Shown here piece by piece: positions 38,601-53,600 of a stretch of DNA of 64,000 nucleotides. The translations under genes were made by a program, and so were the position numbers. Under the pieces are notes generated by a model. It was not told where the DNA came from. It made no database searches and worked only from the letters and a program-made list of their open reading frames with translations. The stretch's first letter is position 1. Each line of letters opens with the position of its first letter. The DNA is from Euborellia annulipes (taxonomy: Eukaryota > Arthropoda > Insecta > Dermaptera > Anisolabididae). The stretch covers positions 62,001 to 126,000 of the forward strand of contig JAKCPI010000438.1 of assembly GCA_023213315.1 (NCBI GenBank), given 5' to 3'.

Positions 38601-41600
38601 TGTCAAGTGGATTGCGTTGAGGCAGTTTAGGCCTGGCAGAAACTTGATCATACCTGGCCAATGTGTTTCTTTAAATGCTAAGTCATAATCTATAATTACA
38701 TATTATATTCTTATTTATAGCCGATTATGAACACAATTGCCTAAGAAAAATAATTACTCTTAAATAATACATTTTTGGAGAAGAAAACTAGTGACCATGA
38801 TTATTCAAAAACATCAACATTAAAAATAAGTTTAAAGTATCAGTATCTATTTTGAAAATAATAAAGAATTCTTATTAATAAATATATATTGGCTTTTGAC
38901 ATTTCACCAGCAGGTCACTCCTGAATTTAGCACAGCGATTCCCAATCTTTTGCCTACACAGCTCATTCTACTAAATTAAATCACATTTCTTTATATTATA
39001 CTAGTCACAAAGCCTGCCTCCGGCGGGCAATTTGGGATATTTCTTGTTGCAATGCAAGTGTTAATATTAGGAACCGACCGAATATTCGGTTTCGGTTATG
39101 GTTTCGGCCAAAAATCCTGGTTTCGGCCGTAGTTTCGGTTTCGGCCAAAAAGTAGCCGAAACCTGAGATTGAAAAGATGGGATGAGGCTCGCATGCAAAA
39201 AAAAAAATAAAATGATTTGCAAAAGCGAAAAAGGTGCAGAAAAAAATTTTTCACGGGAGGGGAAAAAAATTTTCCGCAGGGCGGAAAAAATTTCAAAAAA
39301 AAAAGGTAAAATAATAATAATTTTTTATAGGAAATACAAGTTTCGGTTTCGGCCGAATATTCGGTTTCGGTTTCGGTTGAAAATCTTGTTTCGGTCGGAC
39401 CCTAGTTAATATGTTAAGGAAGGATCTTGAGGGTACCGACTGGGCACAGCACAAAAGGGTCGTAGGCGTGCTCTCTATTTTTTTTTCAACTGGATGCGTA
39501 GCTCCTCCCACAGCCTTAGTCGTATACCTAGAAAGCTCACCACGGAGCCACTAACTGCCTCTCTAATTTCCAAGCCAACTTGTAGATTTTGTGTTCCATA
39601 TTGAAGAAATTTGATTATAATTAATTTACCAAAATATTCAAATTAGTCCTACGTTACTCCCTGGTCCATGTACTATATGTGTACTTAATTTCAAATGTAT
39701 TCATTGAATATTGTATATTTCTATAAAACATACATACATACATTTTTCCCATTTCATTTTTATATATATAGAGATTTTATTCTTTCACTATTTTATTTAT
39801 TTAACATACCCTTGTAGTTGGAAACCGCTGATTATGACATATAACTAATATATCCAACCTTGAATTCAAAAATATTTTATTTTTTCGGCTTCTGAAACCA
39901 TTTATTTAAATTAATTAGTAGTGTATATTACAATATATTTTTATCTGTTAGGACGAGGAGAGGGACCCTCTAAATATGTCCAGTCACTTATGTCAGATTT
40001 AGATCTGACCTTTCAATTTTATAATTAGACCTTTTTAAAATCACCCAATGAATATATTAAAATTCAACAACAGTTTTGACATTTTTTTTTATTGCTTTAA
40101 TTAATTATGTAGTAAGGAATAAAGAAAGAGCGAATGTAGCTATTTTTATTAAGCACTTCAAGTCGACGTTTCGATCAAATTTGTGGCCATCCTCAGGGCT
40201 GAAGTGTGTCAAGTTTTATTGACATGGTCGAAACGTCGGCTTGACGTGCCTGCTTTCTTTATTCCTTACTACAAGATCTACTCAACTATCCGCCTCATAT
40301 TAATTAATTATCATTAAAATGATTTTTTTTATTTTCCAACAGGAAATGGATTTATTGGATATTGCTTCAATCCGAGATGTTCGAACTGGAAGATACGCAA
40401 AAGTACCCAAGGAACCGAAACTTAAGCATATCGTAACGATGGGTTCTCAAGACACTCTTGAAGAGAAAACTGTCACTGTATGTTGCGGCTCCGATTTTGT
40501 AAATTTGGCCTTTATTAATTTTTGTTGCACAAAAAAAGAAATCGCACAGGTAATTATTTAATTTTTTTTATACTAACTTAAGGCGGATAATTATTTTCCC
40601 GATTGGGAAAGGAAGCGAATCACCTTTGTACTAATGGGACACTTTGAGACATTACTATACAAAGAGACGAAATACTTTTTTATTTAAAATTAATTTAATG
40701 TACCGCAGAGGTATCGGTCTCGCCTTTTTCAGGCCTTCATTTTTCTAAATTTTATAAAAATATAGATTGGATCTAATTAGCTAAAAAAATTAATTAAATT
40801 AAAATAAAACAATCTATAAAGAAAAGTTTAGTTGAATTAAATTGTGATCAGGGGAGTTAAGTGTAAAGTTGACTTGGGGTCTTTGTAAATTATAAATATT
40901 TCTTATTTTAATCACATCACATATTCGTTAAATATGTTAGATTACATAACAAAAAAGTAAAAGGAAATTGCGGGGAATAATAAGCAAGTAAATCTTGGAC
41001 TTGACCCTGAATAAATTAGTAGAAAGTTACTTTTTCTATATGTTTAAGGAACTATTAAAATAAGATTTCCTGAAAAAAATTCATTAAATGAGGTCCCAAT
41101 TTAACATGGGGACATTACTATTTGACCTATAACCTTTATAAATATATTAAAATGTTTGTGTATAAATAAATAAGGGCCTATTAAATTACTTAGAACAGCG
41201 TGTCTGTTCTCAGACTGGTATCGGTCTTTCAGAAATTTTTGCCTGTTCGTAGAGAATAAAAAATTTTACTCAAACCATTTTTACTTTCTCTTATCTATGT
41301 ATATATGTAATATAAACTATTGGATTCATGTCGAAAATTCGATGGATATACATGTTTTTAGGTCCCCTGAATCCAAAAAAGTGGTTTTCGCGACATGGTC
41401 TGTCTGTGAACAAAATATCTCAAGAACGAAAAGAGCTACGAGCTTGAAATTTTATATTTAAGTTAGGCACCACCCTGGGACCTGACACGAAACTTTTAAT
41501 CAAAATCGGCCTAAAAGTACTAGTACTTTACTGATGTACTTTTTCAGTTTTTTTCGATTTTCACAAAATTTGCTCCAACGATTTTGATTAAAATTCAAAA

Positions 41601-44600
41601 ATCACTTATTTTTTAGATCCTCTTTCAAATCTCAAAATTGTTTGAAGCATGCTTTACTCTTGTACTTCATAGAAAAGATAGGAGAAATGTTACCATGGTA
41701 ATAAAATATAAATACTTTTCTCTATTTATAAATTTTGATCTTGAATTCTAATATATCGTCGAAACTAAACATATGTCAACACAAAAAATCTGGTGCAACC
41801 TGTCACACCATATTTTTTTTAATGCATTCTGTCTGTCATAATTAGGAACCGGATTTTTAGGTTCGATTTGACTCGTTTTTAGGTTTTCGTCTAACAAAAC
41901 ACATTTAGGTGATTTTAGGTACGGTTCGTCTCGTTTTTAGGTTTTCGGAAAATAGGTTTTTTTAGGTCATCGCCCAATAAAACGCATTTGGGGGAAAAAA
42001 AAGTTTTATTTAATTTTAAATACCTATGTACAAAAATTATTAAAAAGTAAAAAATACAAAAAATTACAGGTACCTAAAACATTATAAAAAAATTAAATAA
42101 TTCTGGAAGTACATAAAATGAAATACATAATTCTATAATTTGGCTTCTCAATCTAAAAGCACCAATAAATTTAAAAAAAAAATCTCGGTAGATGAGTTTT
42201 CTAATTTAGGTGATTTTAGGTGGCCCGAACCCATTTAGGTTTTTAGGTTTTTCAAAATTTGATTAAACAACTCCAGAACACATAAGTCGGAAAAAGTAAT
42301 TTGTCCATTTCGGTTTGGAGTCAAGGAAAGAAAAAGGTGAAAACCTAAGAATCCGGTCCCTAGTCATTATAAATCAAGTTAATTAATAATAAAGTCTCAA
42401 AGTGCTCCACAAGCATAATTTAAAATAAATGTCCTAAATTAAATAAACAATTGCTAACAAATTTAATCCATTGTAATTTTAAGAGATGAACGGGCTATAA
42501 TATTATTTATATCATTACTAATTTGTTGATTGAATTTTTCTTTAGATGCAAAAATTAATTTTCATGATATAAAAACAATCTTTTCTTTATAGAACTCTAA
42601 TAACGCAATGAAGGAGGGATTCTCTAGGTCAGCGGTTCCCAAACCTTTTTGACTTCCGTACCCATTTCTTCATATTGTATCATTTTTATAAAAATAATAT
42701 ATGTATCAAATAGGTACGTAAATCTTTAATTTCATTTTTAAATCATTCATAATATAATAATACTATCTATCAGTATTCTATTTATGTACCTCTTATTGCA
42801 AGAATAATGTATCTTCCGTCTTTGCTTTTGTCATATCTGTCTCTTAAACTCTTAAACCCCAAGTGGTACGCGTCACCTAATTTGGGAACCGCTGCTCTAG
42901 GTTGTTAATTAGTTTACTATGAAAAAGGATGTCAGAAATTTTAAATGTTATGTCTCATCTCTATGTCTCAAAGTACCCCAATTTTTCCTAAGCCTTTTTT
43001 GTTCTTTTATTATTTAAAAAAAAAAATCTAAAATTTTTTGAATTTGAAAATTTTTCTTCCTATATATATGTGCGTATTAAAAATAAGTAATCACTTCCTA
43101 GACTTAGGACCTCTAGGTATTTCTTAATATCTAAAGACTTTAGCTTTGGGAAGTCTACTTAATTTCAATACACATAGTATATATAGAAAATACTATCTGT
43201 AACAGCCAAAAGTATCCGCTCTAACAGTGCACCCTATAGGTCAGAGAAACAACCATCAAGTTTAGAGGGAATTTCAAATGCCTTAATTAATCAATCTTAT
43301 CAAAAAACATTTATAAAAAATAAGTAAACACTTCTATCATCTTTCTAATCACGTCGGCCGAGTCAGATCTCTAGCCAATGGATACTTTTGGCTGATACAG
43401 ATAGTATATGCAGTGGCGATCACAAGTGTGACAGAGAAGGGCCCGATCCTCCTCCCCCTTTCCTTTCTTACAAAAATAGGAAATAATATTTTTTCTTTGG
43501 AGGGGCGGGGGCAGGGCCACAGACTTGACCCCCCCTCCCCCCACTATAAATTTTCTTTTTATTCTTCAAAACGTTATTTAAAAGAGCTTTAAGGAAATAA
43601 ATTAACATAATTTCTTTCTATTGATCAAATTTTTTTGATTGCTTTTTGGGTCCTTTCCGTGGGCGTAAATAGGGCAAACCCGGCCCTCCCCACCCCAAGA
43701 AAAATTAAGACAATATGGCACCTTCCAGGCCCCTCGGCCCCGGTCCCATGCCCTCCCCCCCAGCCAAATTCTAGTTACGCCCATGGTCCTTTCTGAAAAG
43801 AAATTTCATGAAAGTGATTTAGTTATTTTTTTTTTATTAGGAATTTAGGTTGGTAGCAAAAAAAATTTCAACAAAATGATTTTTTTTTAATTAAAATTTT
43901 AAGATTTGAGGGCCCGGGCCCTCTCAAGAAAAAAATTGGTAATTAGTATTTTAACCATTAAAATTATTTTTTATTAAAATTTTAAGGTTGGAGAGGAAAG
44001 GGTCCGGGTCCTCGGAGGGACCCCCCTTCACCCCTTGTCTGCTGCCCTGGCTGCATAAAATCCGAATACTTTGACCAATGGTCACATGCAACCAGGAAAC
44101 ATTCAAGAATAGATGTTTGTTGATAATTGCTTTTTACTTTATTTTGCGATTTTCCTCTCCCTATAAGCTTTTGTCATTTGAAATCCTCATATCTCAAGTT
44201 GAATTTTTACTTTTAAACATATGAAAAGGTGATAAAATTCTTTTTTTAAAAGACAAATATAAAAAAAAATACAATGATTGTAAGTAAAAAAAATATTCAA
44301 TTTATGCAGTAATTAATCATTGAATAATTTATGTTTACTTATAAATTGATATTTCATTCAAATTTAAAATTTCCATATTTTTTTTTTTTTCATTTGAATC
44401 CAGAAATATGTTTATAATTCTACTTGTTTTTACTGACAATATTAAATTTCAGGATGATTTCAAATTTTAAAAGCTGAAAAAAATATTCCGAATTTGTATT
44501 AGTAGGCTAATAATATCTGTAAAATTTCGTTAAAAAAAATTGATTTTTAATTCTTTTTTTTTTAGTGGAATAAACCATTTATATATATAATTTATTAAAT

Positions 44601-47600
44601 TAGGGTGGGTCTTGTTTACAAATATATAGGTAAAATGACTTTAGTCTTTATACCTTAACATTTAAATTGATGTTTCACTTTCACTAAAAATTTTAGCCAC
44701 TTTCTTACAACTTCTTAAATTTTTCTCAATTAATATTTTTTAAATTGAATTGATTCTCTAGTTATGGACTGATGAATTACTGAAAATGGCATACAACTTG
44801 GGACAATTGAATAATTCAACCATTATGTTCTTACATAAAGCGCATACGAAACTGACCTTGATGTTAGACAAAACCGGCAAAATACCTGTCAAAAAGTAAT
44901 AATTAATTAACTAATGGAATTAGAAATCTTTACTAATAATACAATGATTTATTTCTTTTATGTTTTAGCATTGTGAAATTATTTACTCAAAGCAAAGAGG
45001 ATCGGAAAAGAGTTGAAAAAGCTTTAGATATATCTGGACTGCCAACTGGAAAAGTATTTTTTATTTAGTATTTATTTTCACATGCTTTCATTTTTATCTT
45101 TTATTTATTTTTAGAATGATACTGTTAGTGTACAAAAATTTTCTTTTGAAGATTTCTTCAATTTGTATAAAAACTTAACCCAACGTTCTGAAGTGGAGAA
45201 GATATTTGAACAAGTGTAAGCAAATATATTTTTCTTTCTGCTTAAAAAAATGAGAACTTATTATTTTTTTTTAATAATTAAATATTTGCTGGTCTCCGAA
45301 TATCAAACCAGGTGTGATTCTATTGTACAGTCGGCGCCACAAGTGCCTGATGTGGTCGAGAATGGTCCATGAGCTTAGCCAACCAAACCAATATTTTTAA
45401 TATTATGGGAGTTTTTAATTATAGATCACATTTTGTATTAATTATTTATTAAAAATATAAATACTGTACCATCTCTGTTAAAAAATCAAATTAAAAAAAC
45501 TTATTATAAAATCATGCTTTTTATGTAAACACTTGCTTTGATGATTGTGTCTAACTTCATGGGAATGAGTGCAGATGCCGCTTAAGTTTGTGTCTAACTT
45601 CATAGGAATGACTATAGAAGGCGCTGGCGTCATTGTATATAAAATGCACGTAACGGTCCCTTAAAGGTTAGTTCAGTTGAGTCGGAGCAAGTGCACAGAA
45701 CTTGAAAACGACTGCAGAATAAGAAGTCGAAACGTTGTACAGTATTTTTTAATTAATAATTAATATAAAATGTGATCTATAATTAAAAACTCCCATAATA
45801 ATAATCTAAACATTTTGGTTGCCTAAGCTAAAGGCACATTAGGCACTTGTGACGCCGACTGTTCCAAGCGGCCAGACCCTCTGTCAGGCTGGAGATCCCG
45901 GGCTTGATTCCCTGGGGTCGTCGGGTCCACCAGCAATTTATGGCGACTAACGAATCCAATCGAGGTTTATGAATAATAGTATCTCATTCAATAGATATAT
46001 CTCGAAATTTTCAAAAAAAGAGATTTTTAGGGGTTGGGTGAAGCCTGTGTTTAAAACAAACTTGGTGACTGGAGGACAGGGCTCTAATCTCCCACTCCTA
46101 CAATTTTAAAATAATATTATTGAAAGTCTGATGATGAAAAAAGTGCGGCAGATTTTAATATATAAAATTTCACTTTTTTGAGTACTACTAAATACTACAG
46201 TTATTAGTGTCTTCTTCAGCTTTCTCAAAAAATTTTATATACAAATTGTCTACTAAACCACAAACAACTAGAGGATTCAAAAATCCGAAAAAAATTATTT
46301 TTATATAATAAAGCCGCACATTTTTTCGTCCTCAAACATTTCATTGAAACGCTATCATTTAAAATTTGTTTCCTCGAAATATAATAAAATTTTTTCTGTT
46401 TTGTTTTATTAGATGTGGTCATTCGAAACGCAAATTAATGACATCTGCACGTTTCGTTGATTTTTTGAACAAAACTCAACGAGATCCTCGTTTAAATGAA
46501 ATTCTTTATCCTTACGCAAATAATGCCCGAGCTCGTGATCTTATTCACCAATATGAACCAAATAAATCGAATGCTCAACGAGGACAGCTTAGTCTTGATG
46601 GCTTTTTGCGTTATTTGATGAGCGAAGATAATCCGATTATTGCTGCCAGCAAATATGATCTTTCTGATGATATGGATCAACCCCTCTCCCATTATTTTAT
46701 TAATTCATCTCATAATACATATTTGACGGGTAAGTTTTTTTTATTTTAGTTTTTGTTCAGGTCTATTCTCAAAGCAAAAATGTTAACTTTTACATCTGAA
46801 ATCAACGTTAATTCATTTTAACACCTCCTTGTCTCAAATTGATATTCTGTAAGCAAAAAAAGCGTTAACTTTTAGTCAATAGTGTTAAAAATTAATTTCC
46901 TGTCCAGTGGGTGCCTTTAATATCTTTTAACGCCATATTTAATGCTTCAAAATGGCGTCTTTAACCAAAAAGTAAGGTTATGATTTTGACAGCTTTGAGA
47001 TAAAAGCAACATGTCAAAGTCGCTGTTAAAACTTGTTTTAGAGAATAGCATTTTTAACGCTTGTGTGTCAGTTAGGCTTACTAGATTGAGAATAACAAAT
47101 CAAGTTAGTAATGCGCATGCGCGAAAGTATCGAGGGGTCTAAAAACACGAACAAGCAGAAAACAGCTATCTTCATATGGATAGCTAACACCTGGTCTAAA
47201 AAGTAAAATGTTAACGTCGCTGTTAAAACTCAGTTTAGAGAATAACAAGTTATTAGTTTACTTTTTAACACCCAATTTATGATGTTAAATTTTAACATCT
47301 GTTTTCCGAGAATAGCCCCGGTTATGTGTTAAAGAAAACAAATTCTAATCCTTTCCTTTTTGGTTTTATCAATTATTCAATTCATACACGTAACACAGTG
47401 AGGATAATTCAATTCCAAGTTAATTTAAATGTCACATTATCTCTATTAATATTTTAGGAACATTTAGTTCCTTAAAAGGTCCGTGAATTATAATCTGTCA
47501 TGACATGTATCGCATCGACAAGTTATCCATACTAATTAAAATGCTTTATTATTCTTTACTTATAAGTCTGTATAGCGCCCCTATAAGCAGCGACTCATGA

Positions 47601-50600
47601 GATTTCATAAATAAGTCAGTTGTTTACGAAATGTCAAGATTTTTTTCCCTTTAAAAACATAATTTGTTTGTTAAATATATATATATATATATATATAAAT
47701 AATACAAATCTGAAATTGTTAATAAACCAAATTTCATTAAAATTGCTATAGCAGTTATCGACATGCATAGAAGAGTTGCTTATTTAATAATATTAGATTT
47801 TTTAAAGTTCATCTCTTTTGAGTTACCCGAGCTAAATAAAGTTTGCATTTATTCCTCATCCCATGAAGAGTCCGACCGATTGTTTCTTCTCCTGGACACT
47901 TCTTTCTTTCAATTTAAAAGGTCAAGATAGATGATTTATTAAAATTGATATGTAGGCCGCGAATTCTGACAATTAAACAAAGTAAATATTAATATACGTA
48001 AGTAATTTCATTTACTGCGACGAGCCGACACGTCAGAATAAGTTGGCTGTTCTTGAAGAACAATAACCCCCACAATAGAGATGTTTCTCGGCTAAAGTGG
48101 AAAATAACTTTCTAGAACAGGGGTTCCCAACTGCTGGTTCACGACGGACTCACAATTATTATTATTAAACCTTCGGCGGACTTTCCATCCATTTCTTTCT
48201 ATGAGACTTGCCATTTTTTCCCTTATCCTATGATCATTTTATTGAGTAGTATAGTGTATCCAAAAAAAGAAAAATGTCCTGTAAAGTTTTAGTCCACAAT
48301 CGTTGCGATATTGGTTGCGGAGATATTGAAGAAAAACATTTTTAGGTAGAGCATCAAAAAATCAACTCGACGGATTTGGAATCTATGAACAAACGTGATT
48401 CGTGAGGTGATAATTTTTTTAAAAAGGTGTGTGTCCCTACTTTCCAAATATTTTAAGAATTTTTTAAAGTGGTCCGTGGGTAAAATTGAAGTGTTAAAGT
48501 GGTCCGTGGCTTAAATGGAGTTGGGAATCTCTATTCTAGAGCATTTGGTACTCTACTTTATGGGCACTTGAAGCAAAAAATTCGTTCATATTTTCGGATT
48601 CTGCACAAGAAAAAACTTCAATAGCTGATTTTCAAAAATTCATGTTCATATTCATATGATCATATTCTGGCGTAGAGCTTCCAGACAGGAAGCCCATGCG
48701 CTCAATTTTTTTCAAATTTTTTATAATATTGACAATCTCTCTCAAAAACTTAATATATGCACTGAATATGGCACATGTATAGGAGCCGAAATATTTACAA
48801 TAAATTGAAGTGGTGAGAGAGATAAGGGAAGCTGTTTTTTTTTTCTCCTTATCGTCCTAAATACATGTAGTCAGCTTCAGCTTTGATCTTAGCTCATAGG
48901 CAGAAGCGAATTGATATTCAATCTCGCTCGCACTATCTGTTCTGACAAATAAATTTGAGCTTTTTGTCAGAGGTCCTCAGTAACCGTAGGCCCAGCCTTA
49001 CCTTGTCTTTGCAAATTGGTCTCTATGTTAGACATAACCCCCCTCATTTGTTCTGAATGCAATTTTACTAATTTTTATGAAATTTTAATGATCCAACTCA
49101 TTTATTTTTTCAGGTCACCAACTTACTGGACGATCTTCTGTCGAGATTTATAGGCAATGTCTCTTGGCTGGATGTAGATGTGTTGAACTTGATTTTTGGA
49201 ATGGTCGTACCGAAGAACCCGTCATCGTTCATGGTTACACATTTGTTCCTGAAATCCCTGCTAAAGATGTCATAGAAGCAATTGCGGAAACGGCTTTTAA
49301 AACTAGCGAATTTCCTGTTGTCCTCTCATTTGAAAACCATTGTAATCCAAGACAACAAGCCAAAATTGCACAATATTGTCGAGAAATATTTGGCGATATG
49401 CTTTTAGATGCACCTTTAGATTCTCATAAGGTACTTTATTACATTTAGGCTTATAATATTTTAAGATAATACATTAAAAATTGTTTTTGTTTTAGTTGGA
49501 ACCTGGCATCTTATTACCAACTCCATCTCTTCTCAAAAGAAAAATCATAATAAAAAATAAAAAGAAACATCATCATCATCACCATCATCATCATCATTCA
49601 GCATCTCGACCAAGTTTACAGCCAGAATCAAGCGAGGCCAAAATTGTGGCAGAAGCCGTCGTTCCCACTCAGCAACAAGAACAACCTCAAGGAAATGGAG
49701 ATATAACGCACCCATCATCTCAGGCTCCACCTCTCACTCAAAGACAACCTTCTAAAGACAGTGGTCAGGAAGAAGATGAAAATGGTATTTTGTTAACCTT
49801 TTACTTTCTCTTACCTATGTATATATGTAATATACACCCTATATATAGAGAGTATTGGATTCATGTCGAGATTTTGATGGATATACACGTTTTGAGGTCC
49901 CCTGAACCCAAAAAAATGGTTTTCGCTACATGGTCTGTATTTGAACAAAATATCTCAAGAACGAAAAGAGCTAGGAGGTTGAAATTTTATATTTAAGTTA
50001 GGTACTCTCCTGGGACGTGAAAGGAAGCTTATGAACAAAATCGGCCAAAGAGTACTAGTACTTTACTGATGTACTTTTTCAGTTTTTTTCGATTTTCTCA
50101 AAATTCGCTCTAACAATTTTTGGTTAAAATTCAAAAATCAATTATTTTTAAGATGCTCTTCAAAACGTATATTCTCATTTTGCCCTCAAAATTGTTTGAA
50201 GCGCACTTTACTCTTGTATTTCATAGAAAAGATAGGAGAAATGGTTGCCATGGTAACAAAATATAAATATTTTTACATGTTTATAAATTTTACAACTTTA
50301 ATTCTAATATATCGGCGGAAACTAAACATATATACGAATGGTGTGAATACTGTACCATCTATGTTAAAAAATCAAATTAAAAAAACTTATTATAAAATCA
50401 TGCTTTTTATGTAAACATTTGCTTTGATGATTGTGTCTAACTTCATGAAAATGAATGTAGATGGTGTGACAAGCACAGAACACAACTTTGCATTACCAAA
50501 GGTAAGAGAATGTTGTGTGCTGTGCGACCAGTCACGCCAGACTTTTTATATAGTTCTCAACAGAGAGGCATATGCCTCTCAAGATCTAAAATGCTGAAAT

Positions 50601-53600
50601 TAAAAATACTTGATAATCAGTAATAAAATCCTTAAAATCTTTCAAATTTGAGTAAAATATTATTAAGTTCTAAATTTAATGAAAAGAGGGCTTTAATATT
50701 TTTTCTAAATCTTTATTAAACTTGTAAAGCAAAATACTCGTTATGCGAAACACTTTTTCTCATATAAATTAATGTAAAATACGATAATGAGTTCCATGTC
50801 AAAAAAATACACACAAAATGTTATTTATATATTACGTTTATTCAAAGAAAATTAGTTACATATTGTTGAGGAGAGTGAATCATTTTTATCGATATCCTGA
50901 TTAATACAAAAATGTGGTCTATAATTAAAAGAGAGCTTTGTCTATTTATTTATTTTTTTTACATATAACATTAAATATTGAATACTGTATTTTTTTTTTT
51001 TTTTATAGACGAAGAAAATGTAAGCTCAAGTGTTGAAGATGAAGAGGAAACAACGGGAGATGAGAAACGTCCTGATGCAGTACCATCCGACAAAGTATCC
51101 AAAGAGACTGAAACCGAAGCTGGAGCTGAAATTTCTGCCCTTGTCAACTATGTTCAACCTGTCCATTTTATCTCATTCGAAAACTCTGAAAGTATGTTAA
51201 TTTAATTTATATTTTAATAGAAAAGGCAAATTTAAAAAAAAAAAAAACAACAACCAAAGTTTAAATGATTTGATAAATAATTAATTTCAAATTTTAATAT
51301 TTATAAAGGATGTGGCGTGTTGTATAAATTAGGAAAGGTGTATGCTTGTTTCTTGGCAATGAAAAAAAATGATTTTCAGAGTGTTTTCTCCGAATATTTC
51401 GAAGGCATTTAATAGCACTTTTTCATCAGCGGCTGTACAAAATTACAAAAATGAATAAAATAATTAGAGTGAGTTTATACAAAGTGAAATATACTAAAAT
51501 TAAAAAAAATAATATTAGTATCATACCTCCCTTTAATGCCACATACAAGTTATAATTTCGGAGCGAAACGTTAGATTGACAGGTCTATACGTTACAACCA
51601 AGGGCGGATACAGGGGGGGGTAAAGGAGATAATTACCCCCTGAGATTTGAAAAAACAAACAAACTTTTTTTCGAAAAAAAAATGTATTTTTAATGTAAAA
51701 TTTTAAAAATTAATACTTAAAAATTTGATTTATATTTATATTCTGGCAAACAAGTACAGAATGCGCCTTTAAATTACCGAAATTAAGAAAAAAATGTGTG
51801 CTGTGCGACCAGTCACACCAGATTACCCCCCCCCGAGAAACACCTCTGGATCCGCCACTGGTTACAACTGAGTGCCCAGTGGCACACTGAGCGCAAATCG
51901 GTGGATCCGTGGTTCGACTCCCGGCGGCACACCCTTATATCTTTTTTCGGGTACATGAAGTAATATCTAATTATATAAATCTCCGTTTCGCGGCTTACCT
52001 ACGCGATATATATAATATCTTAAATATTATATATAATTTCTTATCTATAAAAAAATTTGTTCCACTATGCTGTATATATAGTACACATAATATATAGAGA
52101 AAAATGAAGTACTTTTACGTGTATCACGGAACATTTTTAGACAAATTTAATACATTTATATTTAAATATATTTCTCAAATAATATGCAATAACGAATTTT
52201 TTTTTTCTAGAAAAAAATCGATATTATGAAATGTCGTCATTTGATGAAAAACAAGCAACTACATTACTAAAAGAGCATCCAATTGAATTTGTAAACTACA
52301 ATAAGCACCAACTTTCCCGAGTTTATCCCGCTGGCACAAGATTTGATTCATCAAATTTTATGCCACAACTTTTTGGAATGCCGGATGTCAGCTTGTAGCT
52401 CTTAATTATCAAACTTTAGGTACTTTATTCTGTTTACATTATTATTTAATTTATTTAAAATATATATTAAGAAAATTTTTTTTTTTAAATTATAGATCTT
52501 GCGATGCAACTCAATTTGGGAATATTTGAATACAATTATCGTTGTGGATATCTTCTTAAACCTGAGTTTATGAGGCGTAAAGATCGCCGCCTTGATCCTT
52601 TTGCAGAATCCACTGTTGATGGTATTATAGCTGGCACTGTTTCAGTACATGTTATTTCAGGTAAAAATTATTTTTATTAACTTGTTTTATAAAACTTATT
52701 AAGAAAAGAAAAACACTTTTCCCATAACAACTTCATTTTATTTGCTGCTTTAGGCCATGTGCACACGAGCTCGTTTACAAAGAGACACGAACCCCGAGAC
52801 ACATTGGCTCAAATGATGCAATGTGCCTCTGTCCCTAGGAGCAGCTCTTGCTTCATGATCTAAGGGTCAGTGGTTCTCTTCTCGGCCTGAGCGATAAATT
52901 TTGTTTAAATTATATTGACTACCAATTAATTTAAATAAATATATGAATCTATATGTACTCAAATGCCGAAAAAGATTTTTTTTAAAAAATGAAACACTGC
53001 ACACACAACAGCTTTTTGTCAGTTCTTGTCCATTTGCTCTCTATATGCATTACTCTTTAGGAGCCATTGTGTCTCAAGGCTTGCAAAATTGATGACAGAA
53101 AAACAAAGGCCAAACTCAACTTGATGGTGTATCCATTCATAAAAGTCCACTCGAAGTGATGCTAGCTCTGAAATACAATGACTCAAAAAGAGCAGTAACT
53201 CTTTGTCTGTTCTTGTCTATTTGCTGTGTATGCATTACTCTTTTGAAGCCATTGAGTCCCAGAGTTCGCATCACTTTAGATTAGTGGTTCTTAAAAGCTT
53301 CACGTTATGAATAAACCATAAATGTTTTTATTTTATCCATCAGATTAGTAAAAATTTATTTATTAAAGCTTTTGTGGTTTGTTATTATTATTATTATTAT
53401 GGAAGTTTTGAATTATAGACCACATTTTGTTATTAATTATTTATTAAAAATATAAATACTGTACAACTTTTCGACTGTTTATTCGTTTTCAAGTACTGTA
53501 TACATGCTCCGACTCAAGTGAACTAACCTCTAAGAAGCAGTTAGTGTATTTTATATACAAATACGTCAGCGCCATCTACGCCGTTGTATATAAAAAGCAC

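Noticed and set aside
39096..39511. Overlapping open frames with FRFRP/PKPKPN-type repeats
   Set aside because: They are translations of the CGGTTTCGG repeats of a hAT MITE.
38934..39836. Possible 900-bp hAT element enclosing the MITE at 39068
   Set aside because: Ends CAGCGATTCCC and GGAAACCGCTG are suggestive but the 8-bp flanks ATTTAGCA and ATTATGAC do not match.
49785..49996. Extension of PLC exon 9 past its donor
   Set aside because: Conserved PLC sequence stops at AAT-G before GTATTT, and exon 10 begins in the matching phase; the extension is transposon sequence.
52393..52397. TAG as the true PLC stop codon
   Set aside because: The Y, C2 and C-terminal exons that follow are conserved and phase-consistent, so the stop follows from a one-base gap.
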